A stretch of DNA of 64,000 bases from Nostoc linckia FACHB-104 (lineage in GTDB: Bacteria > Cyanobacteriota > Cyanobacteriia > Cyanobacteriales > Nostocaceae), in the NCBI RefSeq assembly GCF_014696615.1, contig NZ_JACJQJ010000018.1, positions 62,001 to 126,000 of the forward strand. Reading direction: 5' to 3'. The position numbers were made by a program, and so were the translations under genes. The notes under the pieces were generated by a model, which was not told where the DNA came from, did not search any database, and worked only from the letters and a program-made list of their open reading frames with translations. Positions 34,340-42,542 of the stretch are shown piece by piece (the first letter of the stretch is position 1; the number at the start of each line of letters is the position of its first letter).

Positions 34340-35101
34340 TTAATCCAGAAAATCTGGTTGTTCGCGCACAATTCTTTTATAAAGTGCTTGAAAGCTGAAC
34401 CAGCCATTTAAGTGTGTGCCAACGTGGGTTTTGGTTAACCGCGCCGTATCATGTTCAATAATATGGGGTCTTCCTGCAGCCTCAGCTAAAAGTTGCGCTT
34501 GACTGGAATTTTCAAGATTAATGAACCACCAAGCAGCTTCATCTACTGAGTGACCTACAGTAAGCATACCGTGGTTACGTAAAATTATGGCTTTATTATT
34601 CCCCAAAGTTTCCACAATGCGTTGATATTCGGAAGCATTAAACAAGACTTCTGTGCAGTCATGAAATACGCTATGGTCTTCGTAGAAAGCACAAGCATTT
34701 TCATTCAGGGGGTCAAGCAGACGACCCAGGCTAGACCAAGCTTTACCATAAATGGAATGAGCATATACAGTTGCGATCGCATCCGGTCTAGCACTATGAA
34801 TATGAGAATGGATGGCGACAGCTTCACAATTGACAGGCTGATCTCCTTTGACAACATCCCCATTTTGGTTAACTAATATTAGGTTAGAAACTCGAATATC
34901 ACGGAACTCTACTCCCAAGGGATTTACCCAAAAATGATCGGTAAACTCTGGATCTCGAGCTGTAATATGACCATCTGAACCTTCATTAAATCCTAACCGC
35001 GCAAACAAACGAAATGCTGCTGCTAGGCGTTGTTTGCGGTGTAACCGTTCATCTTCTACTCGCTCAAATACAGGGGGGTTGGGTCTTTCTAATTTAGGCA
35101 T
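34340..35101 (-). CDS. Class II aldolase/adducin-family protein
   Basis: 253 residues. Landmarks: RLFARLGFNEGSDGHITARDPEF, AIHSHIHSARPD, TVYAHSIYGKAWSSLG, ACAFYEDHSVF and ILRNHGMLTVG. In the usual HxH metal motif (VVHxHS) the first histidine appears as Tyr (VYAHS), while the later RNHG histidine is kept. Family members are zinc aldolases/epimerases of sugar phosphates or adducin-like proteins; the altered ligand makes the reaction uncertain. A 28-bp perfect palindrome lies 122 bp upstream of the start and may be its operator. Confidence 0.85.
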   Translation of the reverse strand: MPKLERPNPPVFERVEDERLHRKQRLAAAFRLFARLGFNEGSDGHITARDPEFTDHFWVNPLGVEFRDIRVSNLILVNQNGDVVKGDQPVNCEAVAIHSHIHSARPDAIATVYAHSIYGKAWSSLGRLLDPLNENACAFYEDHSVFHDCTEVLFNASEYQRIVETLGNNKAIILRNHGMLTVGHSVDEAAWWFINLENSSQAQLLAEAAGRPHIIEHDTARLTKTHVGTHLNGWFSFQALYKRIVREQPDFLD

Positions 35102-35222
35102 TTTCTTTTTCCTGACTATTAATTAACCATTAGTTTTTTGGGAATGGTTTAAATTTGTTGTACTTTGACATATATATTCTTTGGTTCACCAAGCAATCGG
35201 CATGAATAAGCTAGCACTCGTC

Positions 35223-35250
35223 TAAATTGCACAATCTATTGTGCAATTTA
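35223..35250. promoter_or_regulatory. 28-bp perfect palindrome, candidate operator
   Basis: TAAATTGCACAAT at 35223-35235 and ATTGTGCAATTTA at 35238-35250 are exact reverse complements separated by CT. Each half holds a TTGNNCAA block (TTGCACAA and TTGTGCAA), the form of a dimeric HTH-protein site. No T-run follows on either strand, so a terminator is less likely. It is 122 bp upstream of the aldolase-like gene. Confidence 0.65.
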
Positions 35251-35266
35251 AAAGTAGAATAGCTTA

Positions 35267-35374
35267 ACAGATACTCTTGCCTTTGGTGATGATAGCCTTA
35301 GTCAGGCTCTAGGTCTGCAAAATGTTGATTTTAATACAGTAAACAAAAATCAAACTCAGCTATTACATAATTAA
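35267..35374 (+). pseudogene. Possible C-terminal coding remnant
   Basis: An open frame without start codon encodes TDTLAFGDDSLSQALGLQNV and then DFNTVNKNQ to a TAA. It reads like the C-terminal tail of a larger cyanobacterial protein and may be a leftover gene end. Weak evidence. Confidence 0.25.
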
Positions 35375-35744
35375 ATTTGCATAATTTAACGAGTATAATT
35401 TGCCAAAGCAACTAGCTCAAAGTCGCTTCGCTGCAATAGGATAAAGTTGCACAAGCAATTGATCAAATTAGGATGAATTTGACCAATGATTGGTACGTAG
35501 GCACTAATAGAACCTAAGACGCACAAGGCGATTCTCAATCCAAAATATAAATTTATATCACATATACAAATTAGAGTTGTTTTAGCTTACCATAAACTGT
35601 CTTTAGCCTTACTCTATCCTTTCGATTTACCTCAGGATTAAAAGTTTTGCTAAGTATTAGAGCTACTACTCACTACTATATAGCGACAAGATAGCTACAA
35701 TCCTAGTACCGCAAGGCGGAATTCAAAATTCAAAATTCGTCTTC

Positions 35745-35900
35745 TCCCAAAGGGAGAGGCTACGCCAAGAAAAGTCTGCTCAACGGGGGGAACCCCCGCA
35801 CGCAACTTTTGTCTTCTCTACGAGAGGCTGCGCCCGACGCGAAGCGATGCCGCAGGCTTTACGACACGCTACGCGTAGCTTGCTTCTCCGCAGGAGTACG
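35745..35900. repeat. REP-type palindrome cluster
   Basis: GC-rich palindromic blocks occur here, for example GGGAGAGGCTACGCC, CGAGAGGCTGCGCCCGACGC, GACACGCTACGCGTAGC and CTTCTCCGCAGGAGTACG. This style recurs at 31673-31795 and 53054-53090. Confidence 0.65.
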
Positions 35901-36006
35901 CAAAACTCAAAATGAATACAGCGTGAGCGTTTTGTGAGTTTAGAATGGTCTGCTTATTTACGCCGAGGTCTACTAGTTAACAAAATTTTTTAATTTGCAA
36001 CATGTA

Positions 36007-36228
36007 AGGGACTTCCAGAAATTAAATTATCCATTTTTCAGAGGGAAGACCATAATTGTATTCTTCTTCCTCCTCTGACTTGAAAGTGCTGAGTGCTGAG
36101 TGCTGAGTGCTGAGTGCTGAGTAAAAATCCCCCCTCGACTTTCATACTTGGCTATGAAAATTGTTTCATCGGGACTGCCTCCTCTGCTTGCCAAAGCTAT
36201 TGATTGTTTTTTTTATTTGGAAGTCCCT
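36007..36228. mobile_element. MITE-like element, family 2, copy b
   Basis: Ends AGGGACTTCCAG and TGGAAGTCCCT form inverted repeats; the left 40 bp matches the copies at 21987 and 52854. This copy is longer because of a GAGTGCT heptamer array (36086-36122) and a further 40-50 bp insert. Confidence 0.75.
36086..36122. repeat. GAGTGCT heptamer array
   Basis: About five copies of GTGCTGA occur inside MITE family 2 copy b. Confidence 0.9.
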
Positions 36229-36358
36229 AAACTTGGCACAGCATTACTAGTACAAAAAGGCAAAAGTTAAAAGTCAAAGTTAAAAGGAAAAAAGCTTATT
36301 TTGTAAAGCTTTGAGCTTGTTTAAGTATGGAGATTGATGTACGTTGTCATGTACTAAT

Positions 36359-36553
36359 TTAATTTACATCAGGGTCAATCTTAAAACCAAGTTGTTCTAA
36401 CCTAGACTGTGTCAGAACCTCCTTTAAAATAATAGTAAATGGATATCGCCGGAATACTTTTGCATCTCCTTGAGACAATAGCTTTCTGGCGTGGCTGATG
36501 TGTATGGGATACAAGGGTTGTTTGTTGGCATCCAGAATATAAACTTTAGTCAT
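36359..36553 (-). pseudogene. IscB/IsrB-type N-terminal fragment (RRXRR/PLMP domain)
   Basis: A 64-residue remnant from ATG 36553 (36577 if read from the upstream in-frame start). It has the N-terminal signature of IscB-like RNA-guided nucleases: KVYILDANKQPLYPIHISHA, then ARKLLSQGDAKVFRRYPFTI and IILKE. The PLMP motif appears as PLYP. The frame stops right after FKIDPDVN, where intact IscB continues from IDPG into the RuvC-I motif. RuvC, bridge-helix and HNH parts are therefore missing and no downstream continuation was found. It may be an expressed stand-alone PLMP domain, but a decayed IS200/IS605-type passenger is more likely. Confidence 0.72.
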
Positions 36554-36577
36554 TATGAGTCCAATTAGCCTAGGCAA

Positions 36578-37207
36578 TAGTTATCAGGTGTTGGATTTAA
36601 CTAAGCAATCTATAGATGCTCCTGTGGCTGTTTGATTTGTCCTTGTATTAAAAAAAATACAACACAGAGCGTAGGCGATCGCATATTCTAGAGAAAAAAT
36701 TTTCTCTATGAATATATCCTTGACCGCATTCTTAAAATTAAGATATCTGTAATCAACGATGGCCAATATTCTATTTGCCATCGAGGACATATCAATGACT
36801 TTCTCTAGTTAGTCCTCATGTACTGCATATTTAGAATAACGAATAAAGATTTTTTATTGTTTTTAGTTTGTAATTTGTAATTTTTCATTCGTTATTTCTG
36901 CTTTTTCCCCGTCCCTGATCTCTCCTGCTCCCTGCTGCCTACCGCGCTACTTTTCTAAGTCAGCTTGGTAAGCTTAAAGTGTAAAAAATTTTGAATTTTA
37001 ATTCTTGCGGTTCGGGGTTGATGCACCTAAAGGAGCATCCACTAATCTACATACTGCTTTAGCTGGTGCTATGTGTGCAGCAATGTAGTTAAGAGTATAT
37101 TGTTTTGGGTAATCATACTATACTTCTGTATCATACACAAGCATCATGCTACTGTTACGCTTGAGCATACAATTCCCTTTGATGATTAAAACCCAAGACT
37201 TGCATAG
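36578..37207. other. Intergenic between IscB remnant and speD-like gene
   Basis: The part just right of the remnant (about 36578-36800) is where an omega-RNA of an IscB locus would be encoded (minus strand), but I cannot confirm its fold. The rest is AT-rich with a pyrimidine-rich stretch (36900-36950). No other gene is supported. Confidence 0.35.
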
Positions 37208-37567
37208 GTGATTCAGTCCCATCATTTTTACGCAATTTTGCCAGCTTCACAGACTGTTTTCAGTTGGGAAACCGCAGATTTTATCAAAGTTATGAAAAAT
37301 GCGGCCCATATCGCTCAACTAACTATTGTTGGTGAACTGGCTTATGCATTCCAACCCCAGGGAGTTTCCGCAGTTATTTTACTAGCAGAATCTCATGTAG
37401 CATTGCACTTTTGGCCAGAAGAGGCAAAAGTTACCATAGATATTCATATATGTGACTACCAAAAAGATAATCAGCAAAAGGCTAAGCTATTAGCGCAGAT
37501 TCTCACCAAGCATATTACTGAGTGTGAAAGCATGGCTGAATGGAATTATTTATATATCACTGGTTAA
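37208..37567 (+). CDS. speD: AdoMet decarboxylase (SpeD)-family pyruvoyl enzyme
   Basis: 119 residues, typical length for prokaryotic class 1B AdoMetDC. The autocleavage site is LLAESHVALHFWPE, with E61/S62 where the serine becomes the pyruvoyl group. H67 and C82 (IDIHICDY) match the processing histidine and catalytic cysteine spacing of Thermotoga SpeD (S63, H68, C83). The usual HTWPE reads HFWPE. The start is a GTG without clear SD. Some SpeD homologues are known to decarboxylate other substrates such as arginine or ornithine, so the substrate is not certain. It converges on the operon of DUF350, FemAB-like, spermidine-synthase-like and DUF4178 genes at 38078-42151. I infer it supplies aminopropyl donor or amine for that pathway. 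Confidence 0.85.
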   Translation: MIQSHHFYAILPASQTVFSWETADFIKVMKNAAHIAQLTIVGELAYAFQPQGVSAVILLAESHVALHFWPEEAKVTIDIHICDYQKDNQQKAKLLAQILTKHITECESMAEWNYLYITG

Positions 37568-37597
37568 TCAACTTTCTCATATAGCAATTCATGTAGG

Positions 37598-37725
37598 GCA
37601 ATACTGCTCGGTTAAGGATTTTCAACTCTTAATTTAGTTTTGGGAAAAGGTGAAAGGGTAAGGGTTAAAGGTTTTTTCTTACCCCTTTTCCCCTTCCCCT
37701 TTTACCCTTAACCGACAGGTATTGC
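37598..37725. mobile_element. MITE-like element, family 1, copy b
   Basis: 128 bp bounded by GCAATACTGCTCGGTTAAGG and, inverted, CCTTAACCGACAGGTATTGC (18 of 20 matching). It is the reverse-orientation copy of 11517-11645. ATGTAGG occurs on both sides (37591-37597 and 37727-37733) and may be a target duplication. Confidence 0.82.
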
Positions 37726-37728
37726 AAT

Positions 37729-38065
37729 GTAGGATGTGTTACGGCTGTGAGAGAATTTGATAATTAGAGACAATTCAATTTAGCCGTAACCCACCGCCGC
37801 GTATATAGTGCGTTAGTGTGAAGATAATTATTTCGTAACCAATTCTATTAAAGGAATTATTTAAATATTAATAACATACTAAGCTGATACGCACCTAAAT
37901 CAAATATTCTGGCGTTAGGACTGTCAAGGGTCAAGAGTCCAGAGTCAAAGGCTAGCTTGGACTTTGGACTCTTGACTTTTGACAACCTGAGTGCGAAATA
38001 TACAATTTAAATGCGTAACAGCTTATGTATGCGGCGGTGCGTTACGCTGACGCTAACGCACCCTA
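37729..38065. repeat. GTAGGATGTGTTA...TAACGCACCCTAC repeat region
   Basis: The first about 75 bp match 42346-42420 in the same orientation (GTGTTACGGCT ... AGCCGTAAC, then CACCGCCGC). The right end is TAACGCACCCTAC. The interior has an AGTCAAAAG-type short repeat. It separates speD from the convergent operon. Confidence 0.6.
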
Positions 38066-38077
38066 CAATTCAAATTC

Positions 38078-38947
38078 TTAAAGACACCAAGCAATTAAAA
38101 AGGAAGCTGCAATATAAGCAAATGCTTCTATTAAACCTGCGCCAACATTGGGAACTTCTTGATTGACAATTTCATCCGAAATTTTTACGCCAGGGACTAA
38201 AATTAAATCGGCTAACCAGCGAATCATTACCAGCGAAATTAAGCAAAATATTAGCAGTAATCCATACTGCGTAAAACTCACTATCCAGTTTTCAAATTCG
38301 GCTGCAAAGGAGACTCTTACAATGTTACCTGTAGCAATTAGTAACCCTGCTAAAGCTACACCAGCCGCCGGGTTATTGCGCTTTTCAATTTCTGCAAACA
38401 CATTATATTTAGTAATTTTGGGATAGACGAAACTGACTAACACAAGTAATCCTAACCCAATTAACCAACAAACTATTCCTACTAACCAACCACCACTTTC
38501 TCCTGCTAAAGCTGCATTTAAAATTAAACCGTTGGCGATGTGGATTGCAGCTTCTACATTCGCCGCACCCATGTTACGGTCTTGGATAATTTCGCGTTCA
38601 CAATTAAAATGACGCAGAATTAATTTATCCCCTACCCATGCACCAGCTAACATTAATAAAATTACTGTGGCACCATAACTAATTAGATTCAGCGCTTTAT
38701 CTTGCCAATTATCGACACTTTGACCAAGAACGCCGCCTAAAGCAATAACTATACCAAAATAGTAACCTACTAATGCCACAGCAACCGCAGGGTTATCATT
38801 AACAAATAATTCTAAATTTAATTCCATGCGGCGGCGAAACAGCTTTTGATAAGCCAACTGTCCTAGCCAAAATAAACCAAACCCTACAAATAATTCTAGT
38901 AAAATCACGCCAAATTGCGTAACTATCGCCATCAATCTTTCGTTCAT
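38078..38947 (-). CDS. DUF350 integral membrane protein (duplicated)
   Basis: 289 residues, about eight membrane segments. It has two DUF350 domains in tandem, each with two related helical units: NDNPAVAVALVGYYFGIVIA, RNMGAANVEAAIHIANGLIL, KRNNPAAGVALAGLLIATG, and EVPNVGAGLIEAFAYIAASF. Function is not established; this family is often encoded beside SpeD, spermidine-synthase-like and DUF4178 genes. Its ATG overlaps the FemAB-like stop codon (38944-38947), so it is translationally coupled and last in the operon. It likely forms the membrane partner of the pathway. Confidence 0.87.
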   Translation of the reverse strand: MNERLMAIVTQFGVILLELFVGFGLFWLGQLAYQKLFRRRMELNLELFVNDNPAVAVALVGYYFGIVIALGGVLGQSVDNWQDKALNLISYGATVILLMLAGAWVGDKLILRHFNCEREIIQDRNMGAANVEAAIHIANGLILNAALAGESGGWLVGIVCWLIGLGLLVLVSFVYPKITKYNVFAEIEKRNNPAAGVALAGLLIATGNIVRVSFAAEFENWIVSFTQYGLLLIFCLISLVMIRWLADLILVPGVKISDEIVNQEVPNVGAGLIEAFAYIAASFLIAWCL

Positions 38948-39987
38948 CTGCTACCACCTGCCAGGTTTTGAAATAAGCTAATGAGGGTATCAGCTAATTG
39001 GTCATAAAAAAAGTAATCATGAGCGCCTATAGTTTTCATAGGCTGTCCACCAAACTGACTTTTAAATTGGGAAAACTTGGCATAGCTATGATTTGGATCT
39101 TGGGTAAATCCATAAAAATCATAAAATTGGCAACCACGTAATTTAGCTCTTTGTATAGCTTCCCAATGTAAGCTGTAATTAGCCATGACTTGTGGATGTG
39201 CTAAACTCCGTCCGCCATATAGATAAGTAGCAACTTGACCGCAATATACTACTAAAATTGCTGCTAATATCTCACCTTGCCAATAGGCTAAACCAATTTC
39301 TGCCATGTCTGATTTAAATAATGTTTGGCAAAGATTGATAAAAAAGCCGTAGGGTTCACCAAAGAACTTTTGACGCTGTACTGTTTCCCAAAATAACTCA
39401 TACAAGACAGGAATCTTTTGGGAATCACTACTAAATCCTGTTGTCACACCATAGCGTTGACTGAGGCGGATATTGTAGCGTCCTTTCGGCTTCATCGCTG
39501 CTAAAATTTGGCTGGGTTCTGGAGTTAAATCTACAAGTAAAGTTTCCGATGGTAGTAAATCCGCAGGTGCGCGCACAAATTTTTTCAAGTACGCTGGTTT
39601 CTCTGTCCATAGTGGTTCAATCCGCAGTGCGATCGCTCCTAATTCTTGCGCTAATTTCTCGGCTTGATGTAACAATAGCTGTAGCGCTTCTTCTGCATAT
39701 TCTGTTGGTAATATCGGCCCGCCAGGCGCAATCAATAAATTAGCTTTATTGCTTTGAGGATATAAATAATAAATACATCCTCCTGTTAATTGATTATTTA
39801 AAAATAAACCGTAGCGAAAGCTTTTATATCCTTCGATTTCTTTAAAATCTGCCCAACTGGAAGTTTGCATAAAGCATCCATGAGGATGGTTTTTAATGAG
39901 TGAATCCCAATCCTGTTGTTCGGCTGTATTTAATTCTCTAATATTTAAAGCTAAATCTTGCTGCACCGATTTATCTGCATAAATCAT
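38944..39987 (-). CDS. FemAB/GNAT-type aminoacyl (peptidyl) transferase
   Basis: 347 residues with the double-GNAT layout of FemABX proteins. The first half contains WDSLIKNHPHGCFMQTSSWADF (the typical HPxGxxxQSxxW opening) and LLIAPGGPIL. The second half has MKPKGRYNIRLSQRYGV (KxRxNIRxAxRxGV) and later ATYLYGGRS and YDFYGFTQDP. FemABX enzymes move amino acids from aminoacyl-tRNA onto peptidoglycan precursors; relatives act on other acceptors. In this operon it could couple an amino acid or polyamine-like group to a peptide, lipid or wall component. No membrane anchor. It follows the spermidine-synthase-like gene by 42 bp. Confidence 0.87.
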   Translation of the reverse strand: MIYADKSVQQDLALNIRELNTAEQQDWDSLIKNHPHGCFMQTSSWADFKEIEGYKSFRYGLFLNNQLTGGCIYYLYPQSNKANLLIAPGGPILPTEYAEEALQLLLHQAEKLAQELGAIALRIEPLWTEKPAYLKKFVRAPADLLPSETLLVDLTPEPSQILAAMKPKGRYNIRLSQRYGVTTGFSSDSQKIPVLYELFWETVQRQKFFGEPYGFFINLCQTLFKSDMAEIGLAYWQGEILAAILVVYCGQVATYLYGGRSLAHPQVMANYSLHWEAIQRAKLRGCQFYDFYGFTQDPNHSYAKFSQFKSQFGGQPMKTIGAHDYFFYDQLADTLISLFQNLAGGSR

Positions 39988-40029
39988 ATTATTTGCCTAT
40001 GATGTAATTACGAATTACGCAAATTATCT

Positions 40030-41514
40030 TCATTCATCCCTTTGTTGCGGGAAGAAGATGTTATATAGCCAAACTCCACCTACTCCAGTGAGGCACATAC
40101 CTATAAATTTATTCATAAATGTATCACCATCACCGCCATAGCTAGTACTACTGCTACTACTGCTACTTCTACTACCACTACTAGAAGAGAAACCTTTAGC
40201 AAATACTGAATCGGGTGCAACTAAATTTGCCATTAATAACGTTACCGATAGCATGGCGATTAACTCCACAGTTTGCGGATGTAGAGTTGCTAATGCTTGA
40301 TTATTACTAAATTTATCAGCTAATTTTTTCAAATCTTGAGCAATTTGTGGTGGTAAATCTTGCGCTCTGGCTAACAAACTCTGCAATAATTGCTTAATAT
40401 CTATTTCTGCGAGTAATTCTTTGAGATGTGCTAGCCATGCTGATGTCATATTTTGGCTATGGTAGCGATGACGCACAGGTAAATACCGATTCATATCTGC
40501 TAACTTATCCTGTGTTTCTGGCAAAGCATAGATATTTTCTATCCAAAATTTGGCTACTGATTCTAAATTTAGTAAATCACCTTCGCCAATTTGAGCATTT
40601 CCTATCTCTTCAATATCTAAAAAATCAATACTAGCGTTAGATTCTAAGTTTAAATTGTCTACCTGCGTTGGAGCATTCAGCAGATAATAAAACAGTTGCG
40701 GACTCTCTAAAGTATGAATCATAACCCCATGCCGAGACTCTGCGATCGCACTCTCAAAAATAAAGGCTAGGAGTAGTTGACTAGGCGTTAAGGAATGTAA
40801 CTCTTCGGGAAAATTGAGGACTTCAATTTCATAGCGCGTAATTACCTGCGGTGATGCTAAAAAGAAGCCCCAATTACCGTAACCATGATGAGAAAATGAA
40901 GGAATAGCTATCTGTAAAGGTTTGACTGTGAAATCTGCGGCTAACAACGTTTGATATAAACACCAAAAACCTGTTGTTCTATTTTGGGGAGAAACGCCGT
41001 TGGTGCAAATTACGCCATTGGGAATGAGTACGCGATTCAGCTTTTGGAACCATTCCCGACTATATATATTTGTGTCGTCTGAAGAATGGGGATAGGTAAA
41101 GTCACAAATGATGACATGATAATAATCATTTGGCATTTCTGAAACAAATGCAAATGCATCTTGGGTATAAACGGTGACTTTTTCTGAGTCTAAGCTTCCC
41201 AAGTTATAAGGTTTAAAGACAGTGCGTGCTAGTTGTAAAACTTCTGGATTGTAATCAACTAAATCAATTTCGCTAACTTGGGGAAAGCGTAAGATATCTC
41301 TCGCCGCTAAACCATCGCCACCACCACAAACCAATACACGCAAGTGTGTTTGCGGAAATCTTTTAATGGCTAAAGCGATTGCAGGAATTACTAAATACTC
41401 ATGATATATTGCCTCATCAGCAGTATCAAACTGCAAATCTCCGTTGATATAGAAAGCAATACCATCATCATGCTGTTCAATAAATAAAGAATTAGGCATT
41501 TCCCACTTATCCAA
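40030..41514 (-). CDS. Membrane-anchored spermidine-synthase-like aminopropyltransferase
   Basis: 494 residues. The N-terminal about 250 form a polyamine aminopropyltransferase fold: RVLVCGGGDGLAARDILRF (nucleotide-binding GGGDG), DLVDYNPEVLQLAR, and a catalytic-loop region IICDFTYPHSSDDTNIYSREWF. The usual DxxDP loop is DFTYP, so the first aspartate is kept and the second is Tyr, suggesting an altered amine acceptor. A helical extension (about 250-420) follows, then a hydrophobic helix (IAMLSVTLLMANLV), a Ser-rich linker and a second membrane helix near the C-terminus (MCLTGVGGVWLYNIFF). It overlaps the DUF4178 gene by 8 bp. Likely transfers an aminopropyl-type group near the membrane. Confidence 0.88.
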   Translation of the reverse strand: MDKWEMPNSLFIEQHDDGIAFYINGDLQFDTADEAIYHEYLVIPAIALAIKRFPQTHLRVLVCGGGDGLAARDILRFPQVSEIDLVDYNPEVLQLARTVFKPYNLGSLDSEKVTVYTQDAFAFVSEMPNDYYHVIICDFTYPHSSDDTNIYSREWFQKLNRVLIPNGVICTNGVSPQNRTTGFWCLYQTLLAADFTVKPLQIAIPSFSHHGYGNWGFFLASPQVITRYEIEVLNFPEELHSLTPSQLLLAFIFESAIAESRHGVMIHTLESPQLFYYLLNAPTQVDNLNLESNASIDFLDIEEIGNAQIGEGDLLNLESVAKFWIENIYALPETQDKLADMNRYLPVRHRYHSQNMTSAWLAHLKELLAEIDIKQLLQSLLARAQDLPPQIAQDLKKLADKFSNNQALATLHPQTVELIAMLSVTLLMANLVAPDSVFAKGFSSSSGSRSSSSSSSTSYGGDGDTFMNKFIGMCLTGVGGVWLYNIFFPQQRDE

Positions 41515-42151
41515 ATATCATCATACAAATTCCTATTAGCAATAGCACAGAAGCAAATAAAACTTGCACACCTTTAATAATCATCTCTCCCACATCAATC
41601 TGATTTGCATCTGCTAATTTTTGGATTGAAGAAAATTCCTCAGGACGGACTACTTTGGTGGAATAAATATCTAATTGATGATAGGGAAAAGCCTCAATAG
41701 CTAAATTCATTTGATGTTCTTCATCCCAATAATCCCAGGTAATGCGAGATTTTATCTCACCGTCTGTCTGATAGTCTCCCTCTGTGCGTGACTCAAAATA
41801 ATAACGCTTATAAAAGAGTTGCAATTCTGGATATGGTTCCGCTTGAGATTGCATATCCTCCCACAACCTGGGTACAATATTTTCTTCGGAATCTGGTAGT
41901 AACAGGCGCGGATTTTGTAATGGGTTAGCCAGATACCAAGTTATAGAATGTGACTTATTGGCTGGATCGAATTCTCTTAATAAGTAATATTCTGAACCCT
42001 TATTAGAAGTTAGCAACCACTCATCCGTTAAATACCCCTGGGGATCTTGATATACGCTGTAGTCTTCTACCTTCCAATCGACACCATGATATTTAACGCG
42101 ATCGCCTGGGCGCAAGTTATGCAATTGTGTTTGAGTAACAATAGCCACCAT
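41507..42151 (-). CDS. DUF4178 protein with C-terminal membrane helix
   Basis: 214 residues. DUF4178 features: LRPGDRVKYHGVDWKVEDYSVY at the N-terminus, then EWLLTSNKGSEYYLLREFD, and a YYFESRTEGDY region. The protein ends in one membrane helix (IIKGVQVLFASVLLLIGICMMIF), so the DUF4178 part should face the cytoplasm. Function unknown; association with SpeD, spermidine-synthase-like and DUF350 genes is a recurring pattern recalled from comparative genomics. First gene of the four-gene operon (42151 to 38078); overlaps the next by 8 bp. Confidence 0.87.
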   Translation of the reverse strand: MVAIVTQTQLHNLRPGDRVKYHGVDWKVEDYSVYQDPQGYLTDEWLLTSNKGSEYYLLREFDPANKSHSITWYLANPLQNPRLLLPDSEENIVPRLWEDMQSQAEPYPELQLFYKRYYFESRTEGDYQTDGEIKSRITWDYWDEEHQMNLAIEAFPYHQLDIYSTKVVRPEEFSSIQKLADANQIDVGEMIIKGVQVLFASVLLLIGICMMIFG

Positions 42152-42345
42152 ACAATCTAAAATATTAAGTAAATTTAAGCGCTTTAGGCAAGTAAATTGG
42201 TAAAAGATGCTTACTCACCTATACGCTTTTATACTATTGCATCTTTGTATGGCTTTCACAACAGATGTTATATGATGTCCGTTTCAGGACTTATCATATC
42301 TGTGAAGGTCGGTAATGGGTAATGGGAAAGAAAAATGCAGATAAA

Positions 42346-42492
42346 GTAGGGTGTGTTACGGCTATGAAAGGATTTGAGACTTAGCGACAATTAAAATTAG
42401 CCGTAACGCACCGCCGCATTGATGGTGCGTTAGGCGCTAGGAAAGTTCTTTCGTGACAAATCATATTGGAAGCTAGCGCCTAACACACCCTA
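42346..42492. mobile_element. MITE-like element with perfect 13-bp terminal inverted repeats
   Basis: It begins GTAGGGTGTGTTA and ends TAACACACCCTAC, exact reverse complements. An inner inverted pair is GTGTTACGGCT / AGCCGTAAC. The left half matches 37729-37805 in direct orientation, so related sequences bracket the polyamine-like operon. Non-coding. Confidence 0.75.
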
Positions 42493-42542
42493 CTTTATGA
42501 ATAATCTCTAAGCGCGATGCAATTGCAGTACAAAAAATCAGG

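Larger units (their letters stand above)
35102..36358. other. Large intergenic region with palindrome, REPs and MITE
   Basis: It contains the palindrome at 35223-35250, a possible coding remnant at 35267-35374, AT-rich unassigned DNA (35375-35740), a REP cluster (35745-35900) and MITE family 2 copy b. No intact gene is supported. Confidence 0.55.
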
